DNA from: UBA4582 sp047630175
GTDB taxonomy: Bacteria > Pseudomonadota > Gammaproteobacteria > Pseudomonadales > Azotimanducaceae
Direction of reading: 5' to 3'
Length of the DNA stretch: 33,125 bases
Assembly (NCBI GenBank): GCA_047630175.1
Contig: JBLHVI010000037.1
Coordinates: 1 to 33,125, forward strand
Position numbers and translations under genes: made by a program. The notes beneath the pieces are model-generated. The model saw nothing but the letters and a program-made list of their open reading frames with translations. It was not told the DNA's origin and did not search any database. Positions 7,639-14,731 of this stretch are shown in pieces (within the stretch, counting starts at the first letter, position 1; the number at the start of each line of letters is the position of its first letter).

Positions 7639-9033
7639 TTAGCTGATGCCTGTAAGTGTTTTTACAGCCCCACAGAAAGCGGTGACTGCCTCAGCCAAAT
7701 CCTTGCGTCGCTGTTCGCCAGCGCTTTCACTGAAGCAGAACGATATCCGTAGCTGATTCATACCAGCGTCGGCATTACGCACTCGGGCATCGGGCGGATA
7801 AAAGTCATACATCGGAATCACCACCAAACCATACTCAGTGACTAACTGTTTGATGAACTCGTCATCAGTACGCACCGTGTCTTTAAGAAAAGTGAATACC
7901 GAGAAGAAGCCTGCCATAGGCTCTGTCCAGTGAAACTCATCCTTATGATCGCCGAGCGCGGCTTCAAAACCTTGCAGCAGTATCTCGCGATTCTCCCGAT
8001 AGACTTGCAACTTTTCTTCCGCCACAGGCCACATAGATGTCCGCTCAGTGAAGTCTGCTTCATGCAGCAGCGCCTCGAAGCCTCGGAACGCAGCTGGGTT
8101 CGGGAACAGAATGTCGCCACTGGCTTGCACCAGCGCGAGCTCTGCCAGAGTGGCTGTTTCACCTGCCGCGATAGTAATCTCCGCCTCGGAGTACATATAG
8201 CCCACCCGCGGGCCTGGAAAACCAATTTTCGAGCCTGTGAACAAGTGTACGGTCTGCTTTGGGTCTAGGCTAAAAAAAGGCTGCTGACGTTTATCAGGTG
8301 CAGCGAAGTTGATGTACAAGTATGGCGCATCTTCGACAATCAAAATCCCTTCGCGGCGCGCAATCTCTAGGATTTCAAGTCGGCGTTTGGCAGAAAACGA
8401 AAAGCCAGCAGGGTTGTGGCCATCAGGTATTGTGTAATAGAAGGGAACGAAGCGACCTGCCGCTCGAGCGTCCGCTATCTGCTGTTCGAAGACGGCGGGT
8501 ATCGGTCCTTCGTCGTCTAGTTCGACGCTGTGAATAGTTGCGTGTTGGCATAATCCGGCGCGAGCGGTGAAACCGGCATAAGTCGGCGCGTCCGTGAGAT
8601 AGGCCAAAGGTATGCTGGCGTTCTCGAAAATAGAGCAAATTAAGCTTATGCCTCCCGTGGCGCCGATGGTCGGAATCAGACAATCTGGCTTCATCGCTAC
8701 TTGCCAATCATTGCCATACACTCGGGCGAATGTCTGACGGGTGCTAAGGGGGCCGAGTGTATCCCCGTAGGAGAAAGCCTCACGCAGATGTTCAGGCAAT
8801 ACGCTGGGGTCATTCAAACGCTCTGCGGCTGTCAGATGTGCAAGATAAGCAGTTTCATGTTCAATAAAATGTCGCGGGTCCGTGACTTCCGGATGTGGAT
8901 AGCCCGCACCTAGGTGATGGATCTTCAGGCCTTTATCCCTCGCCATTTTGCGTAGGCCAGGTAGCGATGCCGACATCTTTCGAGTAACTGAAACGGGCAT
9001 GCGCTTCAGGCTGGGTGCGGTAAGGTTAGTCAC
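7639..9033 (-). CDS. PLP-dependent aminotransferase, class I/II fold
   Basis: Fold-type I PLP enzyme of 464 residues. The cofactor lysine is K269 in LFTGSKIGFPGPRVGY. Other class I landmarks are the GATGGISLIC phosphate-binding segment, TIPDGHNPAG (Asn-Pro near the pyridine ring), VEDAPYLYINF (Asp pairing with the pyridine nitrogen) and a C-terminal LRISFCF with the carboxylate-binding Arg. The layout resembles the MocR/aminoadipate-type branch but has no DNA-binding domain. GTG at 9033 is preferred because GGAA lies just upstream; the ATG at 9075 has no ribosome-binding site. The amino-acid substrate cannot be assigned. DUF1254 lies 40 bp downstream on the same strand. Confidence 0.9.
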   Translation of the reverse strand: MTNLTAPSLKRMPVSVTRKMSASLPGLRKMARDKGLKIHHLGAGYPHPEVTDPRHFIEHETAYLAHLTAAERLNDPSVLPEHLREAFSYGDTLGPLSTRQTFARVYGNDWQVAMKPDCLIPTIGATGGISLICSIFENASIPLAYLTDAPTYAGFTARAGLCQHATIHSVELDDEGPIPAVFEQQIADARAAGRFVPFYYTIPDGHNPAGFSFSAKRRLEILEIARREGILIVEDAPYLYINFAAPDKRQQPFFSLDPKQTVHLFTGSKIGFPGPRVGYMYSEAEITIAAGETATLAELALVQASGDILFPNPAAFRGFEALLHEADFTERTSMWPVAEEKLQVYRENREILLQGFEAALGDHKDEFHWTEPMAGFFSVFTFLKDTVRTDDEFIKQLVTEYGLVVIPMYDFYPPDARVRNADAGMNQLRISFCFSESAGEQRRKDLAEAVTAFCGAVKTLTGIS

Positions 9034-9535
9034 GTGTGTTCCTGTTGATTCATGGTCGTATTGATTGATAATCATATGGCGTAGCTGTTCGCCGCGGTGG
9101 TCTACTGATAGTGTGACGCTCGCGAACTGCTATTGCGAAAAACATACTATAGTGTATAAGAATAGTAAGGCCTATTTCCAGCCAAAACAGCGGTGAGGGT
9201 ACCGATAACGTCATGACTTTGGCAAAGTCTAGCGTGCCAGCAGAAAGAACATTGGGCTGTCGGTGGCAAATTTACCAAGTTTGATAATTGATGACGTCGA
9301 ATATATCCTGCTACGTGCTGAATGAGCCTGTCGGATCACGTTATCAGGTCAGGTCGCAAAGGGAATTTACGCTTGCTATGATTTCAAGGTGAAGCCGGGT
9401 AATGGGCGTGGGAACTACGCCTGTTGATTTCTCAGATTTTTACGTCGCTGTTGATAAGAATCTTGTTGATGCCGTCATAGTTTCAGATTCAGTCGTTATC
9501 AATTAACCCGTCGTTGCAGAGACCGAGAGCGCTAC
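9034..9535. other. Long intergenic region between divergent genes
   Basis: About 500 bp between the divergent aminotransferase and small conserved protein genes. GATAATCAT within 9058-9076 resembles the core of a Fur box, but the flanking hexamers match poorly. ACTATAGT, an 8-bp palindrome, lies in the AT-rich stretch around 9147-9154. A 34-codon frame at 9402-9506 (+) has reasonable composition but only a weak ribosome-binding site, so I do not call it. No tRNA or other RNA gene was recognised. Confidence 0.4.
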
Positions 9536-9982
9536 ATGGATGAACCTAAATTTCGAGTGATGTTTGACGGTAAATTGACGGGTGAGTTTGACAAGGCCGA
9601 GACCTGCCAGCGATTGGCGAAGTTATTTCGGCTGAATAATAAGCAAGCGCAGGCACTTCTTTCCGGGCGTGAATGTGTCATCAAAGCTGATCTGACGGAA
9701 GCTGCGGCGATGACCTACCTCATACGTATGGCAGAAGCCGGTGCGGAAAGTTACGTGCAGGAAGTTCTGGATGAAAACATCCCTGAATATGTCGAGAAGC
9801 GCACCGATTTTGAACGTCGACAGCGGTACAGGCGGGAACCTCGGGCGAGCTCTATAGTGCCCGACCGCCGCTTAGTCATTCGACGCGCCTCAGACATGAA
9901 GCAGCTGCAAGAAATCATTCGTCAAGGCACTGCAGTGCCTTTATCTTATGCAAGCTACAGCCTTAATGACAATAGTGATTGA
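9536..9982 (+). CDS. Small conserved protein with FSG-K-type N-terminal module
   Basis: Protein of 148 residues, cytoplasmic. The first 75 residues match a recurrent gammaproteobacterial module (FRVMFDGKLTGEFD, then LAKLFRLNNKQAQALLSGRECVIK and a helix ending MAEAGAESYVQ). I know this module from N-termini of otherwise unrelated proteins, some of them membrane proteins. The remainder is strongly basic and Arg-rich around residues 85-115, with no recognisable domain. GAGAG seven bases before the ATG supports the start. It stands alone and converges on the SDR gene downstream. The function is unknown; a regulatory or binding role is a guess. Confidence 0.75.
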   Translation: MDEPKFRVMFDGKLTGEFDKAETCQRLAKLFRLNNKQAQALLSGRECVIKADLTEAAAMTYLIRMAEAGAESYVQEVLDENIPEYVEKRTDFERRQRYRREPRASSIVPDRRLVIRRASDMKQLQEIIRQGTAVPLSYASYSLNDNSD

Positions 9983-10006
9983 GTCTCTAGCGGGTGAAAC
10001 AAACCT

Positions 10007-10807
10007 TTAAGATCGAACCCCACCGCTGGCTAAAATAATCTCACCCGTGATCCAGTTAGATTCTGGAATGCACATTAAGTAAATCGCATTGGCCGCATCC
10101 GTCGCCGTCCCCATCCGATTCAGTGGTGAAGCACGCTTAGCGTGTTCAATTTGATCATGGCTGAGGCCAACCTTGCGGGGCTGGCCTTTGATCATGGAGA
10201 CGTTGGGTTCGTTTTCGTAAGGGCTCGTTAGTCGGGTTTCAATAGCGCCGAAAGCAACTGCGTTGACCGTTACATTAAATCGTCCCCACTCCTTCGCAAG
10301 CGTCCGAGTAAGCCCGACAACAGCAGCTTTGGCTGCCGAATAAGCCAATTGTGTAGCGCCGCCGTGGAGGCCCATGGTGGATGAAATGTTAACGACTTTG
10401 CGCACAGCTGATGTGCTGTCAGCATTGCCGCGTAGCCATCGACCATAGGCGCGCAGAACCCGAAATTGGGCGCTAATATGTATGTCTATCATCGCGTCCC
10501 ATTGCTCGTCTGATATGTTGTGAATAGCACTGTGCCAAATATAACCGGCGTTGTTAATAATAATGTCGAGGCCTCCGAAGTTCTCAATCGCGGCGGCCAC
10601 CATAAGATCAGCGGCGCCCGCGTCAGTTAAATCTGCTGGATAGGCTATGGCACCGGGCAATGAGTCGGCCATTTGCTGCGCGACATCCGCATCAAGATCG
10701 TTAACCATAACCCGGGCTCCAGCCTCGCTAAGCTTGCGCGCCGTTGCCGCGCCAATGCCTCGGCCAGCGCCGGTGACTAGTGCATATTTGCCTGTCAGAC
10801 TACCCAT
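10007..10807 (-). CDS. SDR-family oxidoreductase, classical FabG-like
   Basis: Classical short-chain dehydrogenase of 266 residues. It has TGAGRGIG for the dinucleotide, a D-rich loop after the second strand (VNDLDADV) suggesting NAD preference, NNAG, the catalytic Ser in NISSTMG, and YSAAK (YxxxK). The closing SNWITGEIILASGGVRS is typical of the FabG/3-oxoacyl-reductase branch. Unlike the SDR at 3428, all catalytic residues are present. ATG at 10807 gives the standard N-terminus and has AGAGAG upstream; the frame extends to 10855 without an additional ribosome-binding site. The substrate is unknown. Confidence 0.92.
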   Translation of the reverse strand: MGSLTGKYALVTGAGRGIGAATARKLSEAGARVMVNDLDADVAQQMADSLPGAIAYPADLTDAGAADLMVAAAIENFGGLDIIINNAGYIWHSAIHNISDEQWDAMIDIHISAQFRVLRAYGRWLRGNADSTSAVRKVVNISSTMGLHGGATQLAYSAAKAAVVGLTRTLAKEWGRFNVTVNAVAFGAIETRLTSPYENEPNVSMIKGQPRKVGLSHDQIEHAKRASPLNRMGTATDAANAIYLMCIPESNWITGEIILASGGVRS

Positions 10808-10973
10808 CTTGTTTCTCTCTTGATAATGATTATTTCGACGTCGACCGTACAGCAATTTGGACCGGCCAGCAAAATTCTGTGATCCAATTCTCGTTTAATA
10901 GTGCACGCGTTGCTTTGCCCAACGATCTGAGTGGCGACTTTTGTGGGGCTGAGTCATGAGGAGAACGCCAGGA

Positions 10974-12362
10974 TCAGTCTGCTGGTTTTAACGTTTTCTG
11001 ACCGCCAAATTGTTTGTTAAAAACAAATAACACCAACACACCAACGACAAACGTGCCAAGGTAAACAGCGCAGATGGTGACTAGATCGTAACTTGGCAGA
11101 ATGGGCGCCATGAGCGTCAGGATGTGAAAGCCTAAGAATAAAATCGCGATGTTAAAGAACGCGAGTTCTTTCGCCACTGGCGTACTCATATTCGGGTCCA
11201 TAATTCTAAGCAGTAACAGGCCACTGCCAGTGGAACCGCAGCAACAGCCAAATGCTGTGACGGCGCGTTCTATCCCGAAAGCATCGAGTTTTCGTCCAAA
11301 GCCGAAGCAAAGTGCAGCTGTTGCCAATGTGACAAAAATGCTTACCAGTAATATCGGCACAATAAACTCGCTCAGAAAAGCTAACTGTACACTCATGAGT
11401 GTCGCGACCACGGTCATGTCGACTGCTGATCCGGTAATTCGATGCTGGGTATCGTTATCGATAAAGCCACCTAGCCCCAACTTATCCATACATTTACGGA
11501 TTATGACGCAGACGATGAGGCCATGGAAAAAAAATAAATTATGACTGAAGATAATGCCAAAATTCACGCCGCCTATGGTTGTCGCGTTGGCAACAGGTGA
11601 CGCTAATTGTAGATATTGATCGGTGATGAGATAAGCCACGCCCAATATAGCGATATGAAAAGCCAGCGAGTCAACATTAGCGGCGTGGGTAATTTGTTTG
11701 CCCGCGGAGACCTCGCTCGTGAGGATGCCACGTAGGAACTCGTCATCAATTTTCGCGGTTTTGTTGAAATTGAGTCCGGCTCGAATCGCATAGCGGGCAA
11801 CCGGTACGCCGACAGCAAACGCCATAAAAAACCCAACCGACGCGTAGACCAGCCCAAAGTTTATCGCATGAGTAATGCCTAGTTCATTCTCCCAGATATT
11901 ACCCAAGGCTAATGCCTGGCCTGGGCCTTGGGTGAAGCCATGCGTCGCGATCATGCCAAGAAAATTCGACATCTCGCTACCACTGACTTGGTTGTAGGTC
12001 ATAATGACGGCCAGTCCAACCATTGACTGCAATGCCAAGCTCATGACCCAGACGATTGATAGCCACATACCGCCGGGAACTACGCTGCTGGGGCGGACTT
12101 TATTGTCACTGCTGCTGCCAGCGAGCACTAGCGACATAAAGCTGAGCGTGAAAAAATGAAAAGCAAAGGCGGTGAAGTCGTTACTGCTAAAACCAAAATT
12201 CAAGCCTGAAGATATCAGGACAAAACCTAAGACACCGCCGATCAGACCGGCTGGGACAAGGTTGCGTTGTAGAAAAGAGACTTTGGCGCGAAGCATGACG
12301 CCGGCAACGATCATTGAAGCCATAAACGCAAAGGCGATAACGCCGGGAAATGTTGCTGCCAT
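10974..12362 (-). CDS. GltS-like sodium/glutamate symporter (ESS family)
   Basis: Polytopic inner-membrane protein of about 462 residues with roughly 12 hydrophobic segments. The region CCCGSTGSGLLLLRIMDPNM matches the GltS hallmark (TGTAPTGLLLLRIVDP in the classical protein), and THGFTQGPGQALALG matches the first-half equivalent, consistent with two inverted repeats. This supports a sodium-coupled carboxylate or amino-acid transporter. The altered hallmark and the CCC run mean glutamate is not certain. The frame is open to a GTG at 12482, but that extension is not membrane-like. ATG at 12362 fits the family N-terminus, though its ribosome-binding site is weak. A short leader frame with a strong Shine-Dalgarno lies just upstream. 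It is divergent from a DAACS transporter. Confidence 0.82.
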   Translation of the reverse strand: MAATFPGVIAFAFMASMIVAGVMLRAKVSFLQRNLVPAGLIGGVLGFVLISSGLNFGFSSNDFTAFAFHFFTLSFMSLVLAGSSSDNKVRPSSVVPGGMWLSIVWVMSLALQSMVGLAVIMTYNQVSGSEMSNFLGMIATHGFTQGPGQALALGNIWENELGITHAINFGLVYASVGFFMAFAVGVPVARYAIRAGLNFNKTAKIDDEFLRGILTSEVSAGKQITHAANVDSLAFHIAILGVAYLITDQYLQLASPVANATTIGGVNFGIIFSHNLFFFHGLIVCVIIRKCMDKLGLGGFIDNDTQHRITGSAVDMTVVATLMSVQLAFLSEFIVPILLVSIFVTLATAALCFGFGRKLDAFGIERAVTAFGCCCGSTGSGLLLLRIMDPNMSTPVAKELAFFNIAILFLGFHILTLMAPILPSYDLVTICAVYLGTFVVGVLVLFVFNKQFGGQKTLKPAD

Positions 12363-12405
12363 ATTGATACCATTGACGGTTGCGTTGTGTGGTCTAAGAG
12401 CTGGT

Positions 12406-12444
12406 TCAAAAGAATCGCGTGAAACTATAGCGATAAAAACACAT
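12406..12444 (-). CDS. Possible 12-residue aromatic-rich leader peptide
   Basis: A short frame, MCFYRYSFTRFF then TGA, starts five or so bases after a strong GAGAGGAG Shine-Dalgarno, better than that of the GltS-like gene it precedes. Half its residues are Phe or Tyr. It ends 43 bases before the GltS-like start at 12362 and lies in a different frame from the upstream extension of that gene. It might couple translation or act as an attenuator leader. No terminator/antiterminator pair is visible, so coincidence remains possible. Confidence 0.3.
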   Translation of the reverse strand: MCFYRYSFTRFF

Positions 12445-12500
12445 TCTCCTCTCGTATCCAAAGTATATTCAGATTCCTTCACACACTAAAAGCTACTGAT

Positions 12501-13721
12501 ATGAGTTTATCCACACGCATATTGATTGGGTTGGGCTTTGGCTTGCTGAGCGGTATCGCTTATTCGGTGTTCGAGTTGCCTATTTTGAGATTTTTGCCTG
12601 GCTTTATCGAGCCCCTTGGGACGCTATGGGTGAATGCAATTCGGATGACAGTTATACCGCTTTTGATGTCATTACTGGTTACGGCTATCGCAGGGCAGGG
12701 TAGCTCTGGTGTGGTCGCGCAATTGGGTAGTAAAGCTATCTGTTTGTTTGTGATCATGATTGTGGCGGCTTGTCTTTACACGCTAGTGCTCGCGCCAGTT
12801 CTCTTATCACTGCTTGATATCGATCCGACAGACAGTGAGGCACTGTTAGCGGTCAACCAGACGTCTGATGCTAGTCGAGTTAAGTTACCGCCGTTTCGAG
12901 ATTGGTTAGTGAATTTGGTTCCTGCCAACGCTTTTCGAGCGATGGTTGATAACGCTGTTTTACCTCTAATGATTTTTACCGGCTTGTTTGCCGCGTCGCT
13001 GTTGCACATTGCAGAACAACAGCGCAGCCTTGTTGTTAGTTTCTTTGCAGCGATCAAAGATGCCATGTTTGTACTGATTCGTTGGGTCATGTGGCTCGCA
13101 CCTATTGGAATATTCGCATTGGTGTTTCCGCTGGCTGCGACGTTAGGCGTTACCATTATTAACATTCTGGGCTCGTTTATTGTTATCTGCTGCGGAATGA
13201 TTGTCGGCATGACCTTGTTGCTGTATCCCGTCGCGGTTATCTTAGGTCGAGTGCCGCTACAGGCGTTTGTAAAAATTCTCGCTCCTGTCCAGGTTATCGG
13301 TTTTAGTACGCGCTCATCTTTAGCTGCTTTGCCTGCAACATTTGCGGCGACTAGGGCACTAGGCGTTTCTGAGAACGTGGCTGGTGTGGTGCTACCTATT
13401 GCCGTTACGTTGTTCAAGTTCGCGTCACCTATTGGCCGTACCGCGGGTACTTATTTTATCGCTCAGCTATACGGTATTGAGCTCAGTACCTATGAGTTAG
13501 TCGTGGTTGCCGCGGCGATTGGGTTTTTCAGCTTCTATTCACCAGGTATCCCTAGCGGTGGCTTGCTGATAATGACGCCAGTGTATGCCTCCCTCGGCTT
13601 GCCCGTGTCTGGTATTGGTATATTGATTGCGATAGATCTTTTTGTAGATATGTTTATTACTGCAGCCAATGTAACCGCAAACATCACGGCGGTGACGTTG
13701 TTATCCCGCAATGAACGCTAA
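12501..13721 (+). CDS. DAACS-family dicarboxylate/amino acid:cation symporter
   Basis: Inner-membrane protein of 406 residues with eight or so long hydrophobic helices. The glutamate/aspartate transporter fold shows in LWVNAIRMTVIPLLMSLL (helix 2), DNAVLPLMIFTGLF, the Ser-rich reentrant loop STRSSLAALPAT, and the last helix DLFVDMFITAANVTANITAV. Differences matter: the NMDG sodium/substrate motif of helix 7 reads TLFKFASPIG, and NVTGD in helix 8 reads NVTAN, so substrate and ion coupling may differ from GltP or DctA. The start is the first ATG; no Shine-Dalgarno is visible, so translation may be weak or leaderless. It shares its promoter region with the divergent GltS-like gene. Confidence 0.88.
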   Translation: MSLSTRILIGLGFGLLSGIAYSVFELPILRFLPGFIEPLGTLWVNAIRMTVIPLLMSLLVTAIAGQGSSGVVAQLGSKAICLFVIMIVAACLYTLVLAPVLLSLLDIDPTDSEALLAVNQTSDASRVKLPPFRDWLVNLVPANAFRAMVDNAVLPLMIFTGLFAASLLHIAEQQRSLVVSFFAAIKDAMFVLIRWVMWLAPIGIFALVFPLAATLGVTIINILGSFIVICCGMIVGMTLLLYPVAVILGRVPLQAFVKILAPVQVIGFSTRSSLAALPATFAATRALGVSENVAGVVLPIAVTLFKFASPIGRTAGTYFIAQLYGIELSTYELVVVAAAIGFFSFYSPGIPSGGLLIMTPVYASLGLPVSGIGILIAIDLFVDMFITAANVTANITAVTLLSRNER

Positions 13722-13732
13722 CGTCTGACAGC

Positions 13733-13894
13733 TCAGCGGACGGAGCGCTTACCGCAGGTCTTTTCATCAAGGCGTTGCGCACCATCAACGATTTTGGGCA
13801 GCTGTGCGATGTCTAGCGTCAGGCGCTGATGCTTATAATCAAGCTGAATAGACCATTGGATGTTGCGGCGGTAAAGTGAATCACATGGAACCAT
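13733..13894 (-). CDS. Possible small protein of 53 residues
   Basis: A small frame lies antisense in the gap between the DAACS and GST genes. The peptide (MVPCDSLYRRNIQWSIQLDY at the start, RLDEKTCGKRSVR at the end) looks protein-like: alternating hydrophobic residues suggest a beta hairpin (IQWSIQLDY turn LTLDIAQLP), and one Cys lies near each end. Codon choice resembles the neighbours. Against it, GAGGA abuts the ATG with almost no spacer, and I recognise no family. It could be a genuine small gene or the remnant of one. Confidence 0.35.
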   Translation of the reverse strand: MVPCDSLYRRNIQWSIQLDYKHQRLTLDIAQLPKIVDGAQRLDEKTCGKRSVR

Positions 13895-13922
13895 TCCTCA
13901 GTAACTACCTTGGGTACTTTCT

Positions 13923-14690
13923 ATGGCAATTCCTTTAGCAATTCCTTTAGTGCTCCCACAACTTTACGTGTTTGCTATTTCCCATTACTGTGAGAAGGCG
14001 CGCTGGGCCCTTGATTACCTAGGTGTAGACTATGAAATCAAGTATCTTGCCCCCGGCTCACACGCAAATATTTTAGCCGGGTTGGGCGCAAACGGCACCT
14101 CGCTGCCATTGCTGGTTCGCGGCAAAATGCTCATTCAGGGTTCTTCAGAGATTATTGCTTGGGCCGAAACAGCGTCCGGCAATGGACGTACTCTGACTTG
14201 CGGGATGTCGGCCATCGTTACTGATATCGACAATCACGAAGACATGATCGGCGTGCATGTTCGGCGCCTATATTATTCTGAGGCACTGCTGGAGCATCCG
14301 CAAACCGTGCTGCCCATTTTTGCCGACTATCTGGCGGGTGCCGAGGCGGCAGCATTGCGAGAAGCATGGGCGTTGATCGTGTCGGGCATGGCAGAACTCA
14401 TGGATCTGGGTGTCGAACAGGGGCTTGAATCTCGCGAAATTTTGATTCAACAACTCGACTGGCTCGATACGCTATTGGACGATGGCCGTGATTATTTGCA
14501 AGGCAATACTTTCACGCGCATCGACCTAAGTGTGGCGAGCTTGCTGGCAGCATTGGTTGAGGTTTCTGCGCACCCAACCTATGTCAGTCTGCAGATACCG
14601 CCCCGTCTTGCGCTTGATCTTACGCACTGGCAAACACGCCCGGTGATTCAATTTGTAGCCCGCATGTATCATCGACATCGCAGCGAATAA
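13923..14690 (+). CDS. Glutathione S-transferase family protein
   Basis: GST-like protein of 255 residues. The N-terminal thioredoxin-fold domain begins LYVFAISHYCEKARWALDYLGVDYEIKYLAPGSH, with SHYCEK in the position of the catalytic Ser/Cys, followed by TSLPLLVRGKMLIQGSSEIIAWAE (cis-Pro and the glutathione-binding SS pair). The C-terminal half is helical, with the conserved FTRIDLSVASLLAAL segment (Asp of the N-capping box). The first codons contain a 12-bp tandem duplication giving AIPLAIPL. No good ribosome-binding site is seen. It is convergent with gcvP, with a shared hairpin between them. The substrate is unknown. Confidence 0.85.
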   Translation: MAIPLAIPLVLPQLYVFAISHYCEKARWALDYLGVDYEIKYLAPGSHANILAGLGANGTSLPLLVRGKMLIQGSSEIIAWAETASGNGRTLTCGMSAIVTDIDNHEDMIGVHVRRLYYSEALLEHPQTVLPIFADYLAGAEAAALREAWALIVSGMAELMDLGVEQGLESREILIQQLDWLDTLLDDGRDYLQGNTFTRIDLSVASLLAALVEVSAHPTYVSLQIPPRLALDLTHWQTRPVIQFVARMYHRHRSE

Positions 14691-14715
14691 GACTGGGTAG
14701 CAGCCCTATTCGCTG
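14681..14715. terminator. Probable bidirectional terminator between GST and gcvP genes
   Basis: CAGCGAATA (14681-14689) and TATTCGCTG (14707-14715) are exact 9-bp complements, with an inner GGG/CCC pair. The hairpin overlaps the GST stop codon and precedes the gcvP stop from the other side, where a shared terminator of convergent genes would be expected. There is no long T-run, so efficiency is uncertain. Confidence 0.5.
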
Positions 14716-14731
14716 TCGTGCAAACAACTAG

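Noticed and set aside
9058..9076. Fur box upstream of the aminotransferase gene
   Set aside because: Only the GATAATCAT core matches; flanking hexamers differ, and the gene has no obvious iron link.
9402..9506. 34-codon frame upstream of the small conserved protein gene
   Set aside because: Composition is plausible but the ribosome-binding site is weak and the length is too short to judge without homologs.
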